In this document: positions 1 to 6,382 of the stretch, piece after piece
Layout of the letters: each line of letters begins with the position of its first letter
How positions within the stretch are numbered: the stretch's first letter is position 1
Assembly (NCBI GenBank): GCA_030446525.1
Contig: JAUJNC010000132.1
Location: 1 to 11,307, forward strand
Length of the DNA: 11,307 bases
Direction: 5' to 3'
Origin: Armatimonadaceae bacterium
Lineage (GTDB): Bacteria; Armatimonadota; Armatimonadia; Armatimonadales; Armatimonadaceae
Notes under the pieces: model-generated
What the model was told of the DNA's origin: nothing
The model's input: the letters and a program-made list of their open reading frames with translations, nothing else
Database searches by the model: none
Made by a program: the position numbers and the translations under genes

Positions 1-113
1 AGGCGCGGGGGTCGAACTCCGGCAGGTCTTCGGCTTTTTCGCCGGTGCCGACGAGCTTGATGGGGATGCCCGGCTCGTCGCGGATCGTGATGACGATGCC
101 GCCGCGCGCCGTG
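1..113 (-). pseudogene. ftsY': Displaced duplicate of the ftsY 3' end (partial, cut by window edge)
   Basis: This stretch matches 1131-1243 inside the intact ftsY with six mismatches in 113 bases and no gaps. Read on the minus strand it encodes the region of FtsY residues 254-289, including the [10 protein letters not shown] and GTGEKAEDL segments. Four of the six differences are silent third-position changes. The other two change Leu and Gln of the intact copy to Pro. Homology stops abruptly at 113, three bases from the vapC stop codon, so the N-terminal GTPase motifs are absent and this piece cannot be a functional gene within the window. It continues past the left edge. It is most likely a displaced or duplicated ftsY end rather than a second SRP receptor gene. 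Confidence 0.8.
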
Positions 114-115
114 AG

Positions 116-495
116 CTACCAGAGCCGCGTCACGCCGTAGGCGTCGAAGGCGGTATCCGCAGAAACAAGGGGAAGGCAAGGCTTTGGGCGACCAAAAGCC
201 GGTCGAACGGGTCGCGGTGGTGCAGCGGGAGCGTAGCGATGGGCGCAAGATGGCGCAGTTCAAGCGAAAGGAGCGCGATACTGTTGTGCTGCATTTGCTC
301 CTCGAAGAACGGTACCACGGCGCGATCCAGCGCCAGCTTGCCGGTGTTCACCTTGATGGCGACTTCCCAGACGCTGGCGATGCTGAGCAGGACGCCGTTG
401 TCCGGATCTCCGATCAGCGCCAGTGCCGTTGCGCTGAGCCGGGGGTTGTCCAGCGTGAACCAAAGAAAGGTATGCGTGTCGAGGAGCAGACGCAT
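116..495 (-). CDS. vapC: PIN-domain toxin, VapC-like, with a frameshift near the C-terminus
   Basis: PIN-domain RNase toxin of a type II toxin-antitoxin pair; relatives cut RNA with Mg2+ held by acidic residues. From the ATG at 495 the expected acids are visible: Asp6 in LLLDTHTFLW, Glu44 in SVWEVAIK, and Asp95/Asp98 in HHRDPFDRLL. After about residue 108 the open frame becomes unrelated and stops near 130. The neighbouring frame restores a typical ending, VSADTAFDAYGVTRLW, with a stop at 116-118, so one or more bases are missing near 160-175. This could be a sequencing error or true inactivation. The start overlaps the antitoxin stop (TGATG); a GTG one codon upstream is an alternative. Transcribed with the antitoxin just upstream. 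Confidence 0.85.
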
Positions 496-725
496 CACAT
501 GTAATCTTTAAAGTCGTCAAGCGGCGCATCGAAATCATCGGCCATGTAGGTAATGATGCCCTTCGCGCTGCCCGGCTGGCGTCGCGGCTTGTCGCGCGCC
601 AGCACCGGCACCAGCTTGGCGACGGCGATGTTGTCGCGCGTGATGACGATCTCCTCGCCGTTGTTCGCCTGCTCGATGAGCTGCGAAAGTTTGTTGCCTG
701 CCTCTTCCAGCGTCACCTGGTGCAT
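495..725 (-). CDS. Phd/YefM-family antitoxin
   Basis: A 76-residue antitoxin that should bind and neutralise the overlapping PIN toxin and repress its own promoter. The N-terminal half (HQVTLEEAGNKLSQLIEQA, then GEEIVITRDNIAVAKLVPV) is the Phd/YefM DNA-binding and dimer fold. The tail SAKGIITYMADDFDAPLDDF is the toxin-binding segment usual for partners of PIN toxins of this type. GGGAGG (732-737, minus strand) lies six bases before the ATG, which fixes the start. The stop shares a base with the toxin start, so translation is probably coupled. An 11-bp inverted repeat at 760-801 lies just upstream and may be an operator. Confidence 0.88.
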   Translation of the reverse strand: MHQVTLEEAGNKLSQLIEQANNGEEIVITRDNIAVAKLVPVLARDKPRRQPGSAKGIITYMADDFDAPLDDFKDYM

Positions 726-759
726 TTCCCACCTCCCGGTGTGTTTAGAACGGTGAGAC

Positions 760-801
760 GAATGATCGGCTGCCTCTGCGGGTTAACGGTGCCGATCATT
801 C
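760..801. repeat. 11-bp perfect inverted repeat upstream of the antitoxin gene
   Basis: GAATGATCGGC (760-770) and GCCGATCATTC (791-801) are exact reverse complements separated by 20 bases. The right arm overlaps the stop codon of the small hypothetical gene, and the left arm ends about 35 bases before the antitoxin start. The loop is long and no T-run follows, so an operator for the antitoxin or a weak terminator/RNA hairpin is more likely than a classic terminator. Confidence 0.6.
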
Positions 802-1053
802 CGGGAGCCACATCCCCACGAAATGGGCCGCCGGAAAGCCGATGCGCATCAGGAACATCACGGCATCCGGTCGCCGCGGCAAAAGCCTATCTTCGGCGGT
901 CATATCATCAGCATCGATCTCGTAGTCTCCGGACTCGACATCAAGCGCGAGGAACTTGCCGAAATGCTTGGTCTCAACCTTGTCCTTCAGCTGAGAGGAA
1001 TACGTCGCCTCCGCGCGTTCGCCGATCTCGTCGGGGGTGAGCGCTGTTTCCAT
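796..1053 (-). CDS. Conserved small hypothetical protein
   Basis: An 85-residue acidic protein. The start METALTPDE was chosen over an upstream ATG because AGGAGA (1063-1068, minus strand) lies nine bases before it. The body has the pattern ERAEATY...KVE...GKFLALDVESGDYEIDADD, then RLLPRRPDAVMFLMRIGFPAAH. I recognise this as a recurrent type of short uncharacterised bacterial protein but know no function. No signal peptide, membrane segment or cysteine is visible. It lies 48 bases downstream of ftsY and 70 bases upstream of the antitoxin on the same strand, inside the block bounded by the two ftsY 3' ends. It may be an accessory of the toxin-antitoxin cassette or simply cargo. Confidence 0.75.
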   Translation of the reverse strand: METALTPDEIGERAEATYSSQLKDKVETKHFGKFLALDVESGDYEIDADDMTAEDRLLPRRPDAVMFLMRIGFPAAHFVGMWLPE

Positions 1054-1077
1054 TGTGTTGTCTCCTATGGCATGAGT

Positions 1078-1083
1078 ATTGTA
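1078..1083 (-). promoter_or_regulatory. Possible -10 element for the small hypothetical gene
   Basis: On the minus strand TACAAT lies 24 bases before the ATG of the hypothetical gene, with room for a start site before the AGGAGA ribosome site. No good -35 element is seen. It lies in the 48-base gap after the ftsY stop, so the downstream cassette could be transcribed independently of ftsY. Confidence 0.3.
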
Positions 1084-1101
1084 CCCCACGTCAGACTGCC
1101 G

Positions 1102-1998
1102 CTAGTCCGTCGCGAGTAGGGCGTCGACGAAGGCGCGGGGGTCGAACTCCTGTAGGTCCTCGGCTTTTTCGCCGGTGCCGACGAGCTTGATGGGGATGCC
1201 CAGCTCGTCGCGGATCGTGATGACGATGCCGCCGCGGGCGGTGCCGTCCAGCTTGGCGAGCACGATGCCGGTGACGCCGACGGCCTGGACGAACTCCTTG
1301 GCCTGGCGGATGGCGTTCTGGCCCGTCGTCGCGTCGAGCGTGAGCAGCACCTCGTCGGGCTTGCGCCCCAGCTCCCGGTCGCAGACGCGCCCGATCATTT
1401 TCAGCTCCTCCATCAGGTTCGACTTGGTGTGCAGACGGCCCGCCGTGTCCACGATGACGAGGTCGGAGCGGCGGGCGCGGGCGGCCTGAACCGCGTCGAA
1501 GACCACGGCGGCGGGGTCGGAGTTCTCGCGGTGGCGGATGAAATCGGCCCCGATGCGCTCGGCCCAGAGCCCCAGCTGGTCGGCGGCGGCGGCGCGGAAC
1601 GTGTCGCCCGCCGCCAGGATGACCTTGCGGCCCCGCCGGATCTCCCGGTAGGCGAGCTTTGCGCACGTCGTGGTCTTGCCGACGCCGTTGACACCCACCA
1701 TCAGGTACAGCGTGGGCGAGGTCTCGCTGACGGCAAGGCGCGTGTCGCCCGGCTCGCCCAGCACATCGATAAGCGCTTTGGCGAGCCGCTCACGTACCGC
1801 CTCGGCGTCGGGCAGCCGCTCGTCGCGCACGAAGGCCCGCAGCTCCCCCAGGACGCGGTCCGTGGTGTGCACGCTCAGGTCGGCCGCGAGCAGCGCCTCC
1901 TCGAAGTCGTCGAAAAGCTCTTCGTCTATGCGGCCACGGCCCGTGACCATCTGGTCCACTCTCTGGAAAAGGCGCTTGAAAATGCCCCGTTTAAGCAT
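1102..1998 (-). CDS. ftsY: Signal recognition particle receptor FtsY (SRP GTPase)
   Basis: Membrane receptor for the signal recognition particle; it binds Ffh-ribosome complexes and hydrolyses GTP to deliver nascent membrane proteins to the translocon. The 298-residue product has an N domain (about 1-90) and an intact G domain. Visible motifs: P-loop GVNGVGKTT (102-110), DTFRA (132-136), DTAGR (184-188), LDATTGQNA (221-229), KLDG (249-252) followed by the GTARGG loop, and GTGEKAEDL (274-282). The usual TKLDG is AKLDG here. It lacks the long acidic A domain of the E. coli protein, as in many bacteria. AAGGAA lies a few bases before the ATG. Same-strand open frame continues upstream, but it runs antisense to the next operon and has no homology. 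A 113-bp copy of its 3' end lies at 1-113. Confidence 0.96.
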   Translation of the reverse strand: MLKRGIFKRLFQRVDQMVTGRGRIDEELFDDFEEALLAADLSVHTTDRVLGELRAFVRDERLPDAEAVRERLAKALIDVLGEPGDTRLAVSETSPTLYLMVGVNGVGKTTTCAKLAYREIRRGRKVILAAGDTFRAAAADQLGLWAERIGADFIRHRENSDPAAVVFDAVQAARARRSDLVIVDTAGRLHTKSNLMEELKMIGRVCDRELGRKPDEVLLTLDATTGQNAIRQAKEFVQAVGVTGIVLAKLDGTARGGIVITIRDELGIPIKLVGTGEKAEDLQEFDPRAFVDALLATD

Positions 1999-2044
1999 GG
2001 TGTTTCCTTCGGATGCGGTTTGGCGCGAGTGCCGGCAACACTCT

Positions 2045-2050
2045 ATTATA
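2045..2050 (-). promoter_or_regulatory. Putative -10 element of the ftsY promoter
   Basis: TATAAT on the minus strand, 46 bases before the ftsY ATG. The -35 region is weak. It is back to back with the plus-strand -10 at 2079-2084, so the 126-base gap between ftsY and the catabolic operon carries divergent promoters. Confidence 0.5.
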
Positions 2051-2075
2051 GCGCGCGCAGGCCGCGTTGTCTGTG

Positions 2076-2084
2076 TGGTATAAT
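2076..2084 (+). promoter_or_regulatory. Extended -10 promoter of the catabolic operon
   Basis: TGGTATAAT is an extended -10 (TGn plus TATAAT) with no clear -35, 40 bases before the ATG at 2125. AAAAGGG (2111-2117) is a plausible ribosome site with a seven-base spacer. The start of transcription would fall near 2091. Confidence 0.55.
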
Positions 2085-2124
2085 CGTAGCTAAGCAAACA
2101 GGCAAGAAACAAAAGGGTTTCGCG

Positions 2125-3400
2125 ATGAACCGGACAGAGACCTGGCCGCGCTGCCCGGAGGCGGCCGCTTTTTTCGACCGGCAGTTCCGCGCCTTCGCCG
2201 CCGCCAACGAGCCGGTGCGGGAGATGGCTTCGCGCTTCTCCCGCGGCGCGGGCGTCGACATCCTCGCCCTGATCGACCACTGGGCGCTGCCGGACGCGGC
2301 GGGCCTGGCCGGCGAGCTGAGCGGCCTCGGCCTCGTCCAAACCCGGACCGCGGACGGCGACCACGTTTGGCAGCATCCGCAGGCCCGTTTGCCGCGCGTG
2401 CGGCTGGAAAAAGAGCTCGCGGGCGCGCGCCTCGCCCTGGGCGTCGAGGACGTCACGCGCTTTCTGGAGGCCAACGCCCTGCCGGGAACTTGCCGGCAGG
2501 CGGAAGTCCCGATGGGTGCTACGAGGAGGCGCGCTGCGCGGCGGCGCTGGTAGCCGGTGGCGGTGGCGCGGCATGGGCCTATGACGGCTTCCCGGCTGGC
2601 ACGCTCCATTGCAGGAGGAAACCGCTGGCGCCCGGGCGCGCGGCCATGAGCGCCCAGGGCGGCGAGGGCGGCGTTCGACCTGGACGCTCTGGAAATCCTC
2701 GGCGACATCGGGCGGACCAGGCGACCGACGAGTTTTCGCCGCCGAGCGCGTACTACATGACCCGTAACCGCGCGGCGCGCCTGGCAGTACGAGCGGCAGC
2801 AGGAGCTGGCCTCGGCTGGGCCTACAACCACGACCACCACACCTATCGCTCTCCCCGCGCCGACTTCCGCGCGCTGATGCAACCTGGCACACCTTCGAGT
2901 TCATCGCCCGCGAGCGGTTCTCGCGGGCTCGGAGGCCGGGTGGGGCGCAGATGCTGGAGATCCGCTCGGCGCATGGTCTGTTCTGCGACCTGGACGGCCC
3001 CGGAAGAAGTACGGTCGATTTACGCCGCGGACCTGCCGCCGCGCGACGCTCGACCATCGGCCTGTGGTGCGCCCTGCACGACGGCGGCATCGGCGGCGGG
3101 GATGCACCACCTGGAGGCCGAGTTCGACCCAGGGCGAGACTGGCCTGGAAGCCGCCAGCTTCGGCGTGATGGCGCCCTTCACCCGACCTGCGGTGCTGAG
3201 CAGGCGTTCTGGCCCGGTGTGAGCCGTCGCCGGAACGATACTGGACGCTTTGCCGGGCAGGGTGTCCGGCGGAGCCGGGCGCTTTCCTGGCCGACGGGCG
3301 CGGGCAGCCACCTGGAGATCCTGCAGCGCTGGGAGGCTTCGAAGGGCTTCAACAAGACGGGTGTCGCGCCATCATCCGCGAAGCCGACGCGCGGAGATAG
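2125..3400 (+). pseudogene. Frameshifted gene for an uncharacterised His/Glu-containing protein; possible DUF1338 (HglS-like) relative
   Basis: First gene of the operon. The frame is open for about 120 residues from the ATG at 2125, then switches at least eight times. In-frame pieces can be ordered as LPAGGSPDGCYEEARCAAAL, FDLDALEILGDIG, AYYMTRNRAARL, GWAYNHDHHTYRSPRADFRA, HTFEFIARERF, GAQMLEIRSAHGLFCDLDGP, IGLWCALHDGGIGGG, MHHLEAEFD, YWTLCRAGCPAEPGAFLADG, SHLEILQRWE, KGFNKTG and IIREADARR with a TAG stop at 3398-3400. A full product would be about 425 residues. Early DHWAL (His52), the NHDHH segment and the late SHLEILQRWE segment resemble the spacing of metal ligands in DUF1338/2-oxoadipate dioxygenase proteins. 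This rests on memory of family motifs in a reconstructed sequence, so function stays open. The stop is ten bases before the next gene. Confidence 0.5.
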
Positions 3401-3410
3401 CCGCAGGAAC

Positions 3411-4856
3411 ATGGGGATCGATGCGACGCGCGAGACAGCCTGTCGGCGGGGGAGTGGCGCGCGGCGCAGGGGTGCGACCGTTCGCGTCTCGTCAATCCAC
3501 GCGAACGGATGGGGTTTTGGCCGCTTCGCGCGCTCGCAGAACGAGGATGTGGAGGCGGCGGCCCGCGGCGGCGGCGGCGTTCCCGCGTGGCGGCGCACGC
3601 CAGCCCCGGCGCGCAGCGATCTGGCGCGAATGGGCGCTCCTGGAGGAACTGGAGAAGGGCTAAGCCCGGCAGATGGTCGCCGAGATGGGCAAGTGCTCGT
3701 CGAGGCGCGCGGCGACGTGCAGGAGGCGATCGACATGGCCCCGCATTGCGGCCTTCGGACGCCTGCCGGGAACCTTCCTGGTGCCTTCGAGCGGGAAGAC
3801 GTCTTCGCCGCCCAGCGTCCCCGTCGGCGTGGTCGGCCTGGTCACCGTGAACTTCCCGGTCGCCATGCCGAGCGAGGAAGATGTTCCCGGCCCTGCTCAC
3901 CGACCCGCCTGGTCGTCTTCAAGCCGGCGGAGGACACGCCGGGCCTGGGCGTCGCGTTCGTCGAGCTGCTCGCCGAGGCCGGCGTGCCGCCGGGCGTGGT
4001 CAACCTGGTGACCGGATACGGGCCGGAGGCCGGGGCCGCCCTCGTCGAGTCTCCCCAGGTGGCCGTCATTTCGTTCACGGGCTCGACCGAGGTGGGGCGC
4101 ATCGTGGCGGGGCGCTGCGGGCAGCTGATGAAGCGGGTGAGCTGCGAGCTGGGCGGCAAGAACGCCATCGTCGTCCTGGACGACGCGAACCTGGAGCTGG
4201 CGCTGAAGGGCGCCCTGTGGAGCGCGTTCGGCACGGCGGGGCAGCGCTGCACGGCGGCCAGCCGCCTGATCGTGCAGCGCGGCGTCAAGGACCGGTTCCG
4301 GGACGCGCTCGTCGCCCGCACCCGGTCGCTGCGGATGGGCGCCGGGGCGGACCCGTCGGCCGAGATCGGCCCGGTCGTCAACCGGCAGCAGCTCCAACGG
4401 ATCCACGACTACGTCGAAGATCGGCCAGGCCGAGGGCGCCGAAGGTGCTGACCGGCGGGCGCGTCGCAGATCGAGGAGCTCGCGGCGGGCTGTTCACGCG
4501 CCCGTGCGGACGACGTCGAGATAGGCATGCGCGTGGCCCAGGAGGAGATCTTCGGGCCGGTGGCCGGGGCTGATCGAGGTGGATGGCCTCGACCCAGGGC
4601 GTTGCCGCCGCCAACGGCACGCCCCTACGGCCTGTCGCCTGGCTCTACCTGGCTGGAGCGGGCCGGCTTCCGCGCGTGCAGGCCTGGAGGCGGGCATCGT
4701 CTACATCCGATCACCCGACCGGCGGGGCGGAGATCCAGCGCCGTTCGGCGGCGTCAAGCAGACCAGCAACGGCCGCGAGGCGGGCTGGACGGCGATGGAC
4801 TACTGCACCAGGTGAAATCGCTGTACGTCGAAAACCGCCGAAGGCGAGGAGGCTGA
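3411..4856 (+). pseudogene. Aldehyde dehydrogenase (NAD(P)-dependent), frameshifted
   Basis: Oxidises an aldehyde, probably the semialdehyde made by the downstream aminotransferase, to a carboxylate using NAD(P)+. AGGA lies six bases before the ATG at 3411. Pieces in different frames give GRFARSQNEDVEAAAR, FPAWRRTPAPARSDLARE, PVGVVGLVT, NFPVAMPS, MFPALLT and VFKPAEDTPGLGVAFVELL. A long intact stretch (about 3920-4430) carries the cofactor motif FTGSTEVG, the general-base Glu in CELGGK and the catalytic Cys in GTAGQRCTAASR. Later pieces are MRVAQEEIFGPVAG, FGGVKQTSNGREAGWTAMDY and VKSLYVENRR. The full length of about 480 residues fits the family. Frame breaks cluster at 3411-3920 and 4420-4815. 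Substrate cannot be fixed: succinate, alpha-aminoadipate or another semialdehyde are candidates. Confidence 0.88.
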
Positions 4857-4888
4857 TCCCGCGCCCAGATCGATACGCAGGCTTGAAT

Positions 4889-4926
4889 TCTCTCCCTCTC
4901 CCAGAACTGGGAGAGGGGGTGAGGGC
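4889..4926. repeat. REP-like palindromic hairpin between operon genes
   Basis: CCCTCTCCCA (4894-4903) and TGGGAGAGGG (4908-4917) form a perfect 10-bp stem with a GAAC loop. It is flanked by TTCTCT on the left and GGTGAGGG on the right. This purine/pyrimidine-rich hairpin with a GTGAGGG tail resembles interspersed palindromic repeats seen in many high-GC genomes. Lying in the 87-base gap between the dehydrogenase and aminotransferase genes, it could stabilise upstream mRNA or attenuate downstream expression. No U-tract follows, so it is not a typical terminator. Confidence 0.7.
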
Positions 4927-4943
4927 GGAAAGGCGAGGAGATC

Positions 4944-6245
4944 ATGCTGACGGAAGAACAAGTGCTGGAGTTTGTGCGCCGAGGGTTCCTGGCCGAAGTG
5001 GTCGGGTTCGAGACCGACGAGGTGAAGCTGTCGGCGCAGGGGCCTCGGTCCTCACCTACCGGGGCGCGCGCTACATCGATTTCACAGGCGGCATCGCGGT
5101 CCACGCCTGCGGCCACAACCACCCGGAGATCCTGGCGGCCATCACCGAGCAGGCGGCGCGGGTCACGCACGTCTCGACACCATGCGCCACGCCTGCAGGC
5201 CGGCCTACTCTGGGCGCTGGATGGGCGACCTGTTCGAGCGTGCTCCCCGGCCCGCCGTGGTCCTTGCTGCTGAAGAACAGCGGCAGCGAATCGATCGACG
5301 CGGCGGCGAAGCTGGCCCTGAAGGCGACGGGCCGCTCCCAATTTGTCGCGTTCGGGGCGCGTTCCACGGCCGCACGCTGTTCGCCACCCGCCCTGTCGCG
5401 CTCCAAACGTCTGCACTGGGACGCCTACGACAGCTTCCTCAGGCCGCTGCGCGCGTGCATCCACCACGTGCCCGCCCCGCGCAACACGCCGAGCCTTCCG
5501 GATCTGGAGCGGCTTCTGGAACACATCGGCGGCGACGTCGCCGCCGTCTTCTTCGAAGCGCAGCAGGGCGAGGGCGGCTACCTTCCGATGCCGCCGGCCG
5601 CCGCGCGCCTTCTGCGCGCGCTGACCGAGCGTCACGGCATCCTGCTGATCGCCGACGAGATCCAATCCGGGTGGGGGCGCACCGGCCACTGGTTCGGGTT
5701 CGAGCACCTGGAATTGCATCGCGCCGGATGTGGTGGTGTTCGGCAAGGCGGCCGGCGGCGGGCTGCCGCTGGCCGGGATCGCCGCGCGGCAGGAGACCAT
5801 GGCAAGGTGGCAGCCCGGCGAGCACGGCACCACCTTCGGCGGCAACCCGGTCGCGTGCGCGGCGGGCCTGGCGGCGCTGCGGATCATCGAGCGGGAGGGA
5901 TTGGTGGAGCGGGCGGGCGGCCTGGGCGAGATGGTCAAAGCGCGTTTGCAGCCTCTGGTCGGGCAGTGCGGCGTCACCGACGTGCGCGGGAACGGCCTGA
6001 TGATCGGCCTGGAGCTGCGGGACGCGGCAGGGCTGCCGGACTATGCGCGCTGCGAGGCGGTGAAGCGGCGCGCCCGCGAGTCCGGTCTGCTGCTGCTCAG
6101 CTGCGGCGCCAGCATCGGCGATCCGGAGACCGACAATGCGACGCTGCGCCTGATCCCGCCGCTGAACACACCGGAGGACGTTCTCGGGCAGGGACTGGAT
6201 ATCTTCGAAGCCTGCCTGCGCGCCGTTCCCGTGACGGCGGGGTGA
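4944..6245 (+). pseudogene. Class III PLP aminotransferase, GabT-like, frameshifted
   Basis: Transfers an amino group from an omega-amino acid such as 4-aminobutyrate, or a related diamino acid, to a 2-oxo acid, giving a semialdehyde. GAGGAG (4935-4940) precedes the ATG. Pieces: MLTEEQVLEFVRRGF, VLTYRGARYIDFTGG, HACGHNHPEILAAI, LLKNSGSESIDAAAKLA, GAFHGRTLFAT, then a long clean stretch from 5400 with LLIADEIQSGWGRTGHWFGF (cofactor-binding Asp). After a shift near 5725 comes VVVFGKAAGGGLPLAG, with the PLP Lys at 5745-5747, then GTTFGGNPVACAAGLAAL to the stop. Frame changes are needed near 5037, 5175-5250, 5345-5395 and 5725. The full length of about 434 residues is normal for the family. The neighbouring dehydrogenase is the expected partner. 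Lysine or ornithine aminotransferase activity is also possible. Confidence 0.9.
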
Positions 6246-6300
6246 CACCCGCTTACAGCACGCGCTCTCGTCGTCCGGCCCGGTTTTGCGATCCCCAAAT

Positions 6301-6335
6301 GCGACAGCCGCAGTCACGTTAACTGCGGCTGTCGC
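6301..6335. terminator. Strong stem-loop between convergent genes, probable bidirectional terminator
   Basis: GCGACAGCCGCAGT (6301-6314) pairs perfectly with ACTGCGGCTGTCGC (6322-6335) around a seven-base loop. It lies 56 bases after the aminotransferase stop and 48 bases after the peroxidase stop on the opposite strand. Neither side has a strong T-run (only ATTTGGGG on the minus strand), so termination efficiency is uncertain. Confidence 0.7.
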
Positions 6336-6382
6336 GCTGCTGCCCCGTCCGGGACCCGGTCCTGTCGCTGTTCCGCCGGGTT

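Noticed and set aside
1..113. A second complete FtsY or Ffh gene in the window
   Set aside because: Only the last part of the G domain is present; homology stops at 113 and vapC follows directly.
1999..3090. Long upstream extension of the ftsY reading frame
   Set aside because: It runs antisense through the promoter and first gene of the plus-strand operon and shows no homology. The ATG at 1998 with AAGGAA is the proper start.
4583..6322. A single 579-residue plus-strand protein joining dehydrogenase and aminotransferase
   Set aside because: It is produced by frameshifts: the first part is out of frame with the dehydrogenase, and the last part is out of frame with the aminotransferase after 5725. 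Separate start and stop sites for the two genes are clear.
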